Of a stretch of DNA of 64,000 bases, positions 18,150-29,182 are shown one piece after another (the first letter of the stretch is position 1; each line of letters begins with the position of its first letter). The position numbers and the translations under genes are program-made. The notes beneath the pieces were generated by a model, which worked only from the letters and a program-made list of their open reading frames with translations, searched no databases and was not told the origin of the DNA. The stretch covers positions 88,688 through 152,687 of the forward strand of contig NHNK02000008.1 of the NCBI GenBank assembly GCA_002173415.2, read 5' to 3'. Source of the stretch: Marinomonas agarivorans. GTDB taxonomy: Bacteria; Pseudomonadota; Gammaproteobacteria; Pseudomonadales; Marinomonadaceae.

Positions 18150-18413
18150 TTAATGCAATTGTTCTTCATTTAAAAATTGGTGATAAACCGGTGACAGGCT
18201 TAAAAGCTCATCTCGGTATTGAATATGTTCTACTCGATTGGCGATGTGTCTTTGCGTGTCAGCTTCTATGGTGAATACGATTTTTCCTTCTGGGCTGATA
18301 GCATGTATTTCGGCTCCTTCTATTTCACTGATTGCCTTAGCAAGCATACTGCTGTGTTCTGGTTTTGCGTGTGCGATAAAGCTTGCGACATGATATTCAA
18401 GTGCATTATTCAT
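18150..18413 (-). CDS. napD: NapA signal-peptide chaperone NapD
   Basis: 87 aa from ATG 18413, preceded by AGGAGGC; an upstream in-frame extension is rejected because of this site. It begins [20 protein letters not shown] and includes [19 protein letters not shown], typical of NapD, which binds the Tat signal peptide of NapA and delays its export until the cofactor is loaded. It ends 10 bp before napA. Confidence 0.93.
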   Translation of the reverse strand: MNNALEYHVASFIAHAKPEHSSMLAKAISEIEGAEIHAISPEGKIVFTIEADTQRHIANRVEHIQYRDELLSLSPVYHQFLNEEQLH

Positions 18414-18432
18414 GGTGCCTCCTAGCATTTTT

Positions 18433-18951
18433 TTAGCTATAAAATAGGTGTTGGATGGCGTTTGACGGACAAACAGACACGCAAGCGCCACATTGATGGC
18501 ACTGATCTGTTGCTAGGTTTGGTGCCGGTGTACCCGCATTCTTGTAATAAAAACGAATGGCTTGTGGCTCACAAACATCCTGACAGCTCTGACAAAATAT
18601 GTGGTTCAAGGCAAAGCATTGATCTGTGATAACAAGTTTCATTGACCAAGGTTTGGTAGAATCACGCTCTAAAGCAGGGAGAAAGAATGTTTGATCGCAC
18701 ACATCAATACATTGTTGACAAAAAGTACATTCATCGTGCTGAAAATTAATATAGGGATAACCCGCTTGATCATGTTGAATAATGTTGGTTTCGCACACCT
18801 TGACGCATTCTTCACACTGGGTACAGTGCTCGAGGAAATTCGCTTCATCGGTTACCCACGGTAGGCGCAATTGCGGTGAATCTGGCTGTTTACCTAGTAA
18901 TAACTGCCTTCTTGCAGGGTTAGCCAGTTTTTCGGTGGCTTTTTCCTTCAT
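18433..18951 (-). CDS. napF: Ferredoxin-type protein NapF
   Basis: 172 aa with three [4Fe-4S] cysteine clusters: CTQCEECVKVC, CTFCQQCIDVC and CHQCGACVSVCP. A fourth cysteine group, CQSCQDVCEP, lies between. The N-terminal NPARRQLLLG fits NapF, a cytoplasmic protein that helps mature NapA. The Shine-Dalgarno is GGAGG. It lies between napE and napD; napG and napH are absent from the operon. Confidence 0.94.
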   Translation of the reverse strand: MKEKATEKLANPARRQLLLGKQPDSPQLRLPWVTDEANFLEHCTQCEECVKVCETNIIQHDQAGYPYINFQHDECTFCQQCIDVCDQTFFLPALERDSTKPWSMKLVITDQCFALNHIFCQSCQDVCEPQAIRFYYKNAGTPAPNLATDQCHQCGACVSVCPSNAIQHLFYS

Positions 18952-18964
18952 ATAGCCTCCTTGA

Positions 18965-19126
18965 CTATGCCGTTGGAGGGCCAGTCAAAATCTGACTAAT
19001 CCAAATGATGAAACCAATAGCACCAATTAGAGCAATAGTTACAATAGGGGCAAGAAAAATCGTTAGAAATAAAAACGTATTACGTTCGTATTTTTTGCGT
19101 TGTTGCTGTGGGTTTTGAGCTTTCAC
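18965..19126 (-). CDS. napE: Small membrane protein NapE, GTG start
   Basis: 53 aa, start GTG at 19126 with AAAGG about 9 nt upstream; no in-frame ATG is available. The sequence has a short charged N-terminus (KAQNPQQQRKKYERNTF) followed by one transmembrane helix and the end ISQILTGPPTA. The LAP-(x)n-G-GF-(x)-W...GPP pattern is that of NapE, the first gene of nap operons in many proteobacteria. Its exact role is unknown. It is short enough to be overlooked. Confidence 0.88.
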   Translation of the reverse strand: MKAQNPQQQRKKYERNTFLFLTIFLAPIVTIALIGAIGFIIWISQILTGPPTA

Positions 19127-19496
19127 TGCTGGTACCTTTGTCAAAAGATAACGCTATTGTCTACCTATGAAAAAAAGGCGTTTTGACCTTGCTCAAACCT
19201 TTAAATTATTTACGCTGAAAAAATAAGAAAATCGATAAAAAAATCTATATAACAAAGACGTAAAGAAGATAGGCTGTTTCTCTAGAAGCCCCATAGGCAA
19301 CTTACACAGATGTAGATGGAGAGCTGTACGGATGTAGATAGAAAGTGCGCAGGAATTCAGTATGAAGCGCGCTCTTCACACGCTGGCGTTAGTAGGCTTA
19401 TTTATACGACTTATTCACCCCTTTAACTAGAACCTTGCCAATCTAGTTTCTTAAAGCAGAACAAAGGTGGCGGTTGAGGCATACAATCAGACAAGA
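19127..19496. other. 370-bp intergenic region between nap and the DUF1223 gene
   Basis: Holds the candidate nap promoter near 19,150-19,196. An AACTAGA/TCTAGTT inverted repeat (19425-19448) may terminate the DUF1223 transcript. Two copies of GATGTAGAT lie near 19,310-19,345. No further gene is visible. Confidence 0.5.
19156..19196 (-). promoter_or_regulatory. Candidate FNR-activated promoter of the nap operon
   Basis: TTGAccttgcTCAA at 19183-19196 fits TTGA-N6-TCAA, the FNR/Anr half-site arrangement, with C instead of T/A at the inner positions. On the minus strand a -10-like GACAAT (19161-19156) would put transcription start near 19149. The FNR site would then be centred about 41 bp upstream, the standard activating position. 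The napE start is 23 bp further on. Confidence 0.5.
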
Positions 19497-20240
19497 TTAA
19501 AAAGCACCTGCTTCAAGCAGGGCAGCATCCGCTTGTAATACATCTAACTCATGGGCAGGGCTAACCCATAAGGCTATCGCTGTTTGCTTTTGGCCTTGTT
19601 CTGGCGGCGAATCAAGTTTCAATTGCCATTGATTTGTTTGGCTGATTTGACTGAGTGTATTCAAAACAACATAGTCATGGTTTAAGGTTCTACCTCTGTT
19701 TTCTCCTGCTTTTACCTGTGTGGTGATTCCCATACCTAGGTAAGCAACATGAAGTAAGTAAGGGCCTTTTACGCTTGGGTGCCCTGTGTATTGCGCTTGC
19801 AAAATACCATTCTTTAACTCAGCGGATAACTGCCCTGCAGCACCTTGGTTTTGCGGCACTTGTCTGTTACCACGAAACCAAGCACGCCATTCTTTGTTAT
19901 TCACTACAAAACCTGGGGTATAAACCTGACTGGTATGCCCTTCTCGAACATGCTGGCGCTGGCGTGAGCTGTATTCAGGTCGAGAAAAGCGATCATCCCA
20001 ACCTATGTAGTTCCAGTAATCCACATGATAAGCCAATGGAATAACGCTTTGAAAAGGGTCTTCTTGCTTGGCAAAATCAGCAAGAAAGCGATCGGCAGGT
20101 GGGCAAGAGCTGCACCCTTCTGAGGTATAAAGTTCAATGACTGTTGGGGCTGTTGTTCCTGTTTGAAAGGTTTGTCCAGAAACAGTCTGAGGAATAAAAA
20201 CGATCAGTGTGACGAATAAAAAAGACAAATACTGCTGCAT
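19497..20240 (-). CDS. Secreted DUF1223 thioredoxin-like protein
   Basis: 247 aa. Signal peptide (about residues 1-22, ending VSGQ), then VIELYTSEGCSSCPPADRFLA with a CSSC pair. This is the hallmark of the DUF1223 family, which has a thioredoxin-like fold. Further conserved text is IPLAYHVDYWNYIGWDDRFS and YTPGFVVNNKEWRAW. It is probably periplasmic and possibly redox-active; the physiological role is not known. Single gene between the nap operon and the KDG kinase. Confidence 0.87.
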   Translation of the reverse strand: MQQYLSFLFVTLIVFIPQTVSGQTFQTGTTAPTVIELYTSEGCSSCPPADRFLADFAKQEDPFQSVIPLAYHVDYWNYIGWDDRFSRPEYSSRQRQHVREGHTSQVYTPGFVVNNKEWRAWFRGNRQVPQNQGAAGQLSAELKNGILQAQYTGHPSVKGPYLLHVAYLGMGITTQVKAGENRGRTLNHDYVVLNTLSQISQTNQWQLKLDSPPEQGQKQTAIALWVSPAHELDVLQADAALLEAGAF

Positions 20241-20362
20241 ACTTCATACCTTTATGTGCTGATTACCTTAAAGCTATGAGGAACGAAACAGTATTTAGTT
20301 CATATGAAAGACCTTAGAGAGAAACTAAATAGAAATACTAAATAAAAGTCAGCTAAATAGTA

Positions 20363-21424
20363 CTAGCGGTTCGCACTGGCATCATTGCCCGCTGCATAAG
20401 CATACACTTCGTCCTTCGTTGCCATAGAATTATCACCAGGTGTGCTCATTACTAAGGCGCCATGTGCCACGGCTAATTCAATACTCTTTTGCCAACCTTC
20501 TTCGGCTAACATGCCGTGAATAAAGCCCGCAGCAAATGCATCGCCACCGCCGACTCGATCATAGATCGGCAAATTTGGCTTAGAGGGTGCAACAAAGGCT
20601 TGCCCTTGTGCCAAACAAACGCCACCCCAATCGTTACTAGACGCGTTTTTAACAATACGCATAGTGGTGACTAGGCATTGCAAATTAGGAAAACGTGCCT
20701 GCATGTCTTGTAAGGCTTCAATGAATACATCTGCGTCCAATGTTTCAATCGTACGAGGCAGACGTTCAATGCCAAATAGCACATCCGCATGGGCAATCAA
20801 TCGCTCATTACAGGCGATGGCAGCTTCTTTCCCTCCTTTTGACGACCATAAAGAGGCTCGATAATTCAAGTCGTAAGAAATAACCGCACCTTGTTTTTTT
20901 GCTGCTAGCATCGCCGCTTCGACTACTGCGGGAGAATGTTCACCCAAGGCTGCCATCACGCCGCCAACATGAAACCAACGTGGTTTTGCCGCGGTAAAGA
21001 GTTTATCCCAATCGATATCAGCAACCTGAAGTTGAGCAATTGCTGTGTGACCACGGTCCATGACAGCCTTCGCCCCACGCTCACCAAATCCTTTTTCCAT
21101 AAAATACAAACCGTTACGCGCCTGCTGCCCAACACCGTCATGGGCGATCCATTTTATCCATTGGCTACTGACACCAGCTCGTTGAATCAACCCTTCTATT
21201 AACGCGCCAACTTCGTTATCAACCAACGCAGTAATGATGCCTGTACGTTGGCGAAAACACTGGCTTAATCCTTGTACAACATTGTATTCTCCGCCACCTT
21301 CCCAAACACGAAACAGGTTTGTGCGACGAATGCGATCTTCCTGCGGGTCCAATCGTAACATCACCTCCCCTAAGGCAAGGCAATCGGTAAAGGATTCGGA
21401 AGCAGGCAACATAATTAACGACAT
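20363..21424 (-). CDS. PfkB-family sugar kinase, probable 2-dehydro-3-deoxygluconokinase
   Basis: 353 aa ribokinase-fold kinase. The N-terminal ALGEVMLRLDPQ and GGGEYNVVQGLS are those of KdgK-like proteins. The C-terminal YDRVGGGDAFAAGFIHGML supplies the catalytic Asp and anion hole. The likely reaction is ATP-dependent phosphorylation of 2-keto-3-deoxygluconate. No uronate pathway genes lie beside it, so the substrate is inferred from resemblance only. Confidence 0.82.
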   Translation of the reverse strand: MSLIMLPASESFTDCLALGEVMLRLDPQEDRIRRTNLFRVWEGGGEYNVVQGLSQCFRQRTGIITALVDNEVGALIEGLIQRAGVSSQWIKWIAHDGVGQQARNGLYFMEKGFGERGAKAVMDRGHTAIAQLQVADIDWDKLFTAAKPRWFHVGGVMAALGEHSPAVVEAAMLAAKKQGAVISYDLNYRASLWSSKGGKEAAIACNERLIAHADVLFGIERLPRTIETLDADVFIEALQDMQARFPNLQCLVTTMRIVKNASSNDWGGVCLAQGQAFVAPSKPNLPIYDRVGGGDAFAAGFIHGMLAEEGWQKSIELAVAHGALVMSTPGDNSMATKDEVYAYAAGNDASANR

Positions 21425-21657
21425 AAATAGCTCTCTCTGACAAATTAAGTGACACAGTTAGCTCAAGTTCTAGACTTGATTCAATCTGGTTCATCCTTCT
21501 TAGATAATTGCAAACTGACATCCATTTGCATGCAGATATTCAGTTGCTGACAAAAACAACGATAAAATGTGAACTAATGTAGCGAAAATAACAATATAAA
21601 TCGATTTAAATTAAACGATATGTTCTTTCTAATTTAATTGTATTTTGATTTTAAGAC

Positions 21658-22305
21658 TCACAATGCCAGTGTTTTTAATTTGAGCGAACTGGCAATTAAC
21701 ACAGCTTGAGTGCGGTTATTAATGTTTAATTTTCTAAAGATGGCGGTGATATGAGCTTTAACCGTCGCTTCAGAAATATTAAGTTCGTAGGCAATTTGCT
21801 TATTGAGCAAACCTTCGTTTAGATAACACAGAATATTGTATTGAGCCGGTGTCAGTTCTGCGACTTTTTGTGCCGCCTGCTGAGTGGCATCTGGGGATTG
21901 ATTAACGACATCACGCATATGGTCAGGTAACCACACTTCCCCTGCCATAATGGTTAGTATTGCATTGGCAATTTCAGACGACTGGCTGGTTTTAGGAATA
22001 AAGCCTAAGGCTCCAGCATGTATTACATTGGCGACTATTTCCGGTTCATCACTGCCTGACACAACGGCTATTGGCAACTCTGGAAATTGAAAGCGGATTT
22101 TCATCAAACCATAAAGATCACCGCTCCCGGGCATGTTTAGGTCCAACAATAATAAGTCCAACTCTGGTTCAGCCGACAAATACTGCAGCGTAGATTCCAA
22201 ACTATTCGTTTCATGAATATTAAGATCATTTAAATGGTTAAAGATCGCATTCTTCAAGGCATCACGAAATAGTGGATGGTCATCAGCAATTAACAGCGAA
22301 TACAT
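21658..22305 (-). CDS. LuxR-type response regulator, CrbR/ErdR-like
   Basis: 215 aa. The receiver domain has phospho-acceptor Asp55 (LLLLDLNMPG) and starts MYSLLIADDHPLFRDA. The C-terminal LuxR helix-turn-helix is LTPAQYNILCYLNEGLLNKQIAYELNISEATVKAHI, roughly residues 150-185. Immediately downstream on the same strand is acs. In Vibrio and Pseudomonas, CrbR/ErdR-type regulators activate acs in response to a solute-symporter-like kinase (CrbS/MxtR). Similarity and position support that role here. The partner kinase is not in the window. Confidence 0.85.
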   Translation of the reverse strand: MYSLLIADDHPLFRDALKNAIFNHLNDLNIHETNSLESTLQYLSAEPELDLLLLDLNMPGSGDLYGLMKIRFQFPELPIAVVSGSDEPEIVANVIHAGALGFIPKTSQSSEIANAILTIMAGEVWLPDHMRDVVNQSPDATQQAAQKVAELTPAQYNILCYLNEGLLNKQIAYELNISEATVKAHITAIFRKLNINNRTQAVLIASSLKLKTLAL

Positions 22306-22520
22306 AACTCACCCTCTTTTTTTAACTTATTATTTTTTTAAGAGAATAAAAGAGTGCAAGGCAAAAAGCAAAATAGACCAGTGACAGGTTTATTCTGCAT
22401 TTTTATGAAGCAACTGATTCTACACCATACAGTATAGAGTCAGTCGCTTTTGTCACCGAATAGATGCATAAATAGATATGAAGATAGATGTATCGCTACG
22501 CCACACACCAATTAAGCGAA

Positions 22521-24476
22521 TTACTTATTGAGTCTGTGCTCAATTAAATCATCGACCACACTTGGGTCCGCCAACGTACTGATATCTCCAAGGGAGTCAT
22601 GTTCATTCGCCGCAATTTTACGCAAAATACGACGCATAATTTTACCTGAACGGGTTTTTGGCAAGCCTCTATTTGCCCATTGCATTAAATCTGGCGTGGC
22701 AATCGGGCCGACTTCATCCCGTACAAATTGACGAATTTCTTTGATCAGTTCCTCATTGACAGTAATGCCATCTACCTTATTTAGGTAAACATATAAACCT
22801 TGACCTTTAATATCGTGGGGGTAACCAACAACCGCTGCTTCGGCAATGGCTGGGTGAGCCACTAGCGCACTTTCTATCTCGGCCGTGCCTAAACGGTGAC
22901 CAGAAACATTCAATACGTCATCAACACGGCCAGTAATCCAGTAGTAACCATCAAGGTCCCTTCGGGCCCCATCACCAGTGAAGTACATACCTTTATAGGT
23001 ACTGAAATAGGTTTGCTCAAAGCGCTCATGGTCACCGTAAACCGTACGAGCTTGCCCTGGCCAAGAATCTAACAGCACCAATCCACCCTCTACTTCTTTA
23101 TCCGTATCAGTAATTAGATTACCTTCGGCATCCACAAGAGCAGGTTGAACACCAAATAATGGTCCGACACAGGAACCAGGTTTCATGTCATGAACACCTG
23201 TTACTGGCGTCATCATCATGCCACCGGTTTCTGTTTGCCACCAAGTATCAACAATTGGACAGCGCTCTTTCCCTACTTTGGTGTAATACCACCACCAAGC
23301 TTCTGGATTAATAGGCTCCCCAACACTGCCCAATATACGTAGTGAATCTCGATGGCTTGAATTAATCGGCTCATCACCTTTGGCCATAAGCGCTCGAATT
23401 GCGGTTGGTGCTGTATATAAAATCGACACCTTGTATTTATCGATGATACGACCAATTCGGCCGGAGTCTGGGTAGGTTGGTACCCCTTCAAATAAGATGC
23501 TGGTTGAACCATTAGCAAGTGGACCATACACAATATAACTGTGCCCTGTAACCCAACCCACATCGGCAGCACACCAATAAACATCATCATCTCGTAGATC
23601 AAATACGACTTGATGGGTTAATGAGGCATATACCATGTAGCCGCCTGTGGTATGCAAGACGCCTTTTGGTTTACCTGTCGAGCCTGATGTATACAAGATA
23701 AAAAGTGGGTCTTCGGCAGCCATTGGTTCAGGTGGGCACTCAACAGAGCAAGTAGAAACCAGTTCTTTCCAATTCACATCATGTTTTTCATCCCAATCCA
23801 TTTTCGTCTCTGTGTAAGGCAGTACAACAACATGTTCGACACTTGGGCAAGCATTGTCAGCAATAGCTAGATCAACATTGTGTTTCAGAGGAATACGGTT
23901 TCCCGCACGGTAACCCTCGTTTGCGGTTAACACCACTTTCACGGTGGAATCGTTAAGGCGATCGGCAATCGCATGAGCAGAAAAGCCACCAAAAATGACC
24001 GAATGAATAGCGCCAATACGAGCACAAGCAAGCATGGCAAAAGTTGCCTCAGGGATCATTGGCATATAGATCGCCACTCGATCCCCTTTTTTAACACCTA
24101 GTTTTTTCAAACCATTGGCCAAACGCGCAACTTCATCATGCAATTCTTGATACGTCACGTCACGATCAGTTCCTTCTTGATCGCCTTCCCAGTGATAAGC
24201 CACTTTTGTTGCTTTATGAGGCAAATGACGGTCAATGCAATTATAAGCGGCATTCAAAACGCCGTCTTCAAACCACTTAATATCGACTTTGCCATAATCG
24301 AATGATGTATTTTTTACTTTACTATAAGGGGCTATCCAGTCGAGTCTCTTCCCTTGTTCTGCCCAAAAAACATCAGGATTCTCTATCGATGCTTGATAAC
24401 TGTTTGCAAAACTGTCTTGAGTAAATAATGCCTGTTTTGTTGTGATGTTTGGTACTTTTGTTTGCAAAGAATCCAT
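22521..24476 (-). CDS. acs: Acetyl-CoA synthetase Acs
   Basis: 651 aa from ATG 24476 ([10 protein letters not shown]), the usual Acs size; a longer in-frame reading adds 19 unlikely residues. The AMP-forming motif [40 protein letters not shown] and the C-terminal [18 protein letters not shown], whose lysine is the site of regulatory acetylation, are all present. Converts acetate, ATP and CoA to acetyl-CoA. An 11-bp direct repeat (AGTTATTTCCC on plus) duplicates the ribosome-binding region upstream of the start. Confidence 0.97.
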   Translation of the reverse strand: MDSLQTKVPNITTKQALFTQDSFANSYQASIENPDVFWAEQGKRLDWIAPYSKVKNTSFDYGKVDIKWFEDGVLNAAYNCIDRHLPHKATKVAYHWEGDQEGTDRDVTYQELHDEVARLANGLKKLGVKKGDRVAIYMPMIPEATFAMLACARIGAIHSVIFGGFSAHAIADRLNDSTVKVVLTANEGYRAGNRIPLKHNVDLAIADNACPSVEHVVVLPYTETKMDWDEKHDVNWKELVSTCSVECPPEPMAAEDPLFILYTSGSTGKPKGVLHTTGGYMVYASLTHQVVFDLRDDDVYWCAADVGWVTGHSYIVYGPLANGSTSILFEGVPTYPDSGRIGRIIDKYKVSILYTAPTAIRALMAKGDEPINSSHRDSLRILGSVGEPINPEAWWWYYTKVGKERCPIVDTWWQTETGGMMMTPVTGVHDMKPGSCVGPLFGVQPALVDAEGNLITDTDKEVEGGLVLLDSWPGQARTVYGDHERFEQTYFSTYKGMYFTGDGARRDLDGYYWITGRVDDVLNVSGHRLGTAEIESALVAHPAIAEAAVVGYPHDIKGQGLYVYLNKVDGITVNEELIKEIRQFVRDEVGPIATPDLMQWANRGLPKTRSGKIMRRILRKIAANEHDSLGDISTLADPSVVDDLIEHRLNK

Positions 24477-24658
24477 AGTTATTTCCCATTTATAGTTATT
24501 TCCCGTTTTCAGTTGCTCGTTATACGCACACAATTTCTCATAGAAGCCCAGATAACATAGCGTAGCCGCCGATTAAGAAAATGCATACGCACTGTCCTTC
24601 ACTATATATTGCTGTTGCTTTCACACTATTACACTTTAGTCTTACTTATTGCCTCTCT

Positions 24659-25408
24659 CTAATGTCTCTTTTTCAAACGACCTGCTTTTGCAAAAAAAGG
24701 AATATGAATAACGCGCTTTTGATTCGGATCTGGCCATATTTCCACTACTTTCTCCCAAGCGGCATTAAGTAAAATATTGGCTTCTTGCTCAGGAAGTGCC
24801 CGCCATGCCGTCCATGTTTTCATATAATCGAATACTCGGTAAGCATTCCATTTTAACGATAGTTCAAAATCAGGTACTTGTATCATTTCGAAAGGAAAGT
24901 CGATTTTGCTGTAGCGGTTCCAAATAATTTTGTTCTGCTTTGGCCAGTGGGGTAATAAAGATGGCAAGACGCTATTGGCGATAATTTGATCAAATTCATC
25001 CGATATTTTTAAGCCGCTGTAGCCCCAACAAACAAACAATCCCTCCGGTTTTAGTAGACGTATTGCTTCTGGCCAAAATCGCTCTAAATCAAAGCAGTGC
25101 AGTGCTTGGCCTACACAAATGACGTCAAAGTGATTATCTGGGTAAGAGGTTGTTTCTGAAGAAGAGACTTGATAATGGATTTTTCGATGAGGGGTAGCTT
25201 CTGCAATATGCTCTTCACTAATGTCACTGGCTTCAACATGAGTAAAATAAGCGGTTAAATCAACTGACACTTGCCCTGTTCCGCATGCACAATCCCATAC
25301 ACGTTCTCGGTTTTTTGCCTGCTGAGCCAACCACAAATATAACTCAGCTGGATATGTCGGTCGCCCTTTCGCGTAACCACTGGACGATATATTAAAGAGC
25401 GACTCCAT
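24659..25408 (-). CDS. Class I SAM-dependent methyltransferase
   Basis: 249 aa. SAM-binding motif I VWDCACGTGQVSVDLTAYF near residues 38-56, followed by VEASDISEEHIAEA and the post-motif FDVICVGQALHCFD, where W/H-F-D is typical of the methyltransferase 11 group. The C-terminal substrate part is not recognisable, so the substrate is unknown. Monocistronic, transcribed toward acs with a 182-bp gap. Confidence 0.85.
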   Translation of the reverse strand: MESLFNISSSGYAKGRPTYPAELYLWLAQQAKNRERVWDCACGTGQVSVDLTAYFTHVEASDISEEHIAEATPHRKIHYQVSSSETTSYPDNHFDVICVGQALHCFDLERFWPEAIRLLKPEGLFVCWGYSGLKISDEFDQIIANSVLPSLLPHWPKQNKIIWNRYSKIDFPFEMIQVPDFELSLKWNAYRVFDYMKTWTAWRALPEQEANILLNAAWEKVVEIWPDPNQKRVIHIPFFAKAGRLKKRH

Positions 25409-25576
25409 TTTTATTGCCCTCTCACCCTATTTAGTGACTGAAAATATCGTTTATTAACAGAAAGTCAAAAACACAGCTAGCAATCTGAAAATAGCTTTGC
25501 TCTATGGTGCTCAAACCGCGTGTCCAATACAGCCTGCTAATAAAGATACGCGTTCATTATTGAACAAATACTATAC

Positions 25577-25589
25577 AATAATCATTATT
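25577..25589. promoter_or_regulatory. Fur-box-like palindrome
   Basis: AATAATCATTATT is a perfect 13-bp palindrome identical to the core of the Fur consensus right half (ATAATCATTAT). It lies about 170 bp upstream of the methyltransferase start and 330 bp from the plus-strand gene. No neighbouring gene is obviously iron-related, so it may be chance in AT-rich DNA. Confidence 0.3.
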
Positions 25590-25642
25590 AAATGTATTCG
25601 TTGCAATAAAACACCTATACCCGCTATTTACATTGGGGCTTT

Positions 25643-25710
25643 TAAACTATAGTCGCAATTAAACTATAATCACAATTAAACTGTAGTCACAATATATGAG
25701 TAGCCACAAT
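25643..25710 (+). repeat. Four tandem 17-bp repeats
   Basis: Units TAAACTATAGTCGCAAT (25643), TAAACTATAATCACAAT (25660), TAAACTGTAGTCACAAT (25677) and ATATGAGTAGCCACAAT (25694) follow each other without spacers. Similarity falls toward the right end. There are no unique spacers, so this is not a CRISPR array. Confidence 0.9.
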
Positions 25711-25922
25711 AAAGATTTTTCTAATACAAGCAGTTAGAGATTGGCAACATCATCACAAAAGTGTATTACACTAAACAGTGTTAAAAAAACAAAGGTTCTC
25801 ATCAGACATTCGTCTGCACAACTTGCCTATCAAAAGGCAAAGTTAGTTCCTGAGTTTTTGTTTTTTCAAGGAAGTATGCTTTCTATACTCTAGTCAATTG
25901 ATAGAAATACAAAGGCTTATTT

Positions 25923-26303
25923 ATGAAAATGCATAGGGCAACCCCCGCAGCAGACAACAGAGAAAATAAACGTACTCGGCTTGTTGACAATCAAACGGCA
26001 AAAACACAAAGCCAACATAAAAAAGTGAAAAATACACTTATCGCCATGACGGTTATTTACGCTTGTGCTTTTCCTTTTACTATTATGCCGGCGATCTTTT
26101 CTATCATGTTAGGAACGAACACAAGAACAGAAACTTACATCGCTATTTTCAGCCTAATGAGCTTACCTGCGGTTTTGTTATTCTCCATCCTTGTACCTTG
26201 GATTTTATATTTTTTCCAAATGCCTAAAAGTGCCTTACTGCTATTGTTTTTGCCCTTTGTTAATGGCGTATTAATTTTGCTTTATGTGGTAATAGGTATA
26301 TAA
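25923..26303 (+). CDS. Small multi-pass membrane protein, unknown
   Basis: 126 aa. A charged hydrophilic N-terminus (about residues 1-38) precedes three hydrophobic segments near residues 40-62, 70-92 and 97-122. I recognise no family. The start has no strong Shine-Dalgarno. A coding role is supported by the clean membrane topology and by its position between two other genes. Confidence 0.6.
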   Translation: MKMHRATPAADNRENKRTRLVDNQTAKTQSQHKKVKNTLIAMTVIYACAFPFTIMPAIFSIMLGTNTRTETYIAIFSLMSLPAVLLFSILVPWILYFFQMPKSALLLLFLPFVNGVLILLYVVIGI

Positions 26304-26365
26304 GGAAGAGACGAATAGGCCTTCTGAACGTTAGCCTTATTGGTCCCCTCTTTAGCTAAAACGCG

Positions 26366-26878
26366 TTATGGCTTTGCTGGGCCAACCTCTGCTTCAATTT
26401 CTTCTGCTAAAGATTGATAAAGGCCAAGTAAAAACAAAAATTCGACCAAGACAAATAACGGACCTATGATCAGGCCAACGAGGTCATCAACAAAGGCTGG
26501 CTTTTTTCCTTCAAAGTAGTGACCAATAAATTGAAACAGCCAACCAACAAGAAAGAGACCAACACTAAAAGCGAGCCAATAAGATGTTGTTAAAGTAACA
26601 ATAGGCCAAGCTAAATACATTAGCGCAAATAATATAACTCCCATTACCACCCCGAGTGATAGGCTCAATGCCAAGTAGTATAAAACTAATATGGTGGCTA
26701 CTATATGCGCAGCATGCAATGGCATATCAAGCGCTGCAATAAAGTACACTTCTATTCTTGCCAGTAAGCAAATGACCGCGTAAACGATTAGTGGAATGCC
26801 GATAAAGTGAGTCCTAACATTGCGTCTTGAACGATGATACAAGGCGTAGTTTGTCAATTGTTGTTGTAAGTTTTTCAT
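26366..26878 (-). CDS. Mpo1-like (DUF962/YGL010w) membrane protein
   Basis: 170 aa with four to five hydrophobic segments. The histidine motifs YHRSRRNVRTHFIGIP at the N-terminus and QFIGHYFEGKKPAF near residue 120 match the Mpo1-like family. The yeast member is an Fe(II)-dependent dioxygenase of 2-hydroxy fatty acids, and bacterial members are mostly uncharacterised. It lies 40 bp downstream of fadH on the same strand, so a lipid-related co-transcribed function is plausible. Confidence 0.85.
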   Translation of the reverse strand: MKNLQQQLTNYALYHRSRRNVRTHFIGIPLIVYAVICLLARIEVYFIAALDMPLHAAHIVATILVLYYLALSLSLGVVMGVILFALMYLAWPIVTLTTSYWLAFSVGLFLVGWLFQFIGHYFEGKKPAFVDDLVGLIIGPLFVLVEFLFLLGLYQSLAEEIEAEVGPAKP

Positions 26879-26918
26879 CTTTTTTACCTTTATTATTTTT
26901 ATTGTTTGCCCTTGAACA

Positions 26919-29000
<2,082 letters not shown>

Positions 29001-29109
29001 TTAAGTGAGTTTTAAGCTCTTTTTACGTACTTTTTGCCTACCTTTTCCACGTCTCTCAACGACTTAGTCGGCTTAGTCGTTGCTTTTCCAACAAGGTTGG
29101 TAGTATTAA

Positions 29110-29142
29110 AAACCCTATCTTGACACTGTCAAGATAGGGTTT
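29110..29142. promoter_or_regulatory. 33-bp perfect palindromic operator between fadH and tetR
   Basis: AAACCCTATCTTGAC-ACT-GTCAAGATAGGGTTT is a perfect 15-bp inverted repeat with a 3-bp centre. It contains a minus-strand -35-like TTGACA for fadH. Its core TTGAC-N3-GTCAA is repeated at 29147-29159. It is the probable binding site of the adjacent TetR protein. No T-run follows and it is upstream of both genes, so a terminator is unlikely. Confidence 0.85.
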
Positions 29143-29146
29143 AATT

Positions 29147-29175
29147 TTGACCTTGTCAAGCGAGGTTGCTACATT
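29147..29175 (+). promoter_or_regulatory. Second operator and promoter of the tetR gene
   Basis: TTGAC-CTT-GTCAA (29147-29159) repeats the core of the larger palindrome and coincides with a -35 box TTGACC. A -10-like TACATT follows after 17 bp (29170-29175). Predicted transcription would start within a base or two of the ATG at 29183, suggesting an auto-repressed, possibly leaderless transcript. Confidence 0.6.
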
Positions 29176-29182
29176 CTAGCCT

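Larger units (their letters stand above)
25409..25922. other. 514-bp AT-rich intergenic region with repeats and a Fur-like palindrome
   Basis: Lies between the divergent methyltransferase and small membrane protein genes. It contains a Fur-box-like palindrome (25577-25589), four 17-bp repeats (25643-25710), and interlocked inverted repeats AGTGT-ATT-ACACT and ACACT-AAAC-AGTGT (25760-25783). A -10-like TATACT at 25884-25889 precedes the gene at 25923. No coding sequence is convincing. Confidence 0.6.

Noticed and set aside
25643-25710. Tandem repeats considered as a CRISPR array
   Set aside because: Units are contiguous with no spacers, only 17 bp, and no cas genes are present.
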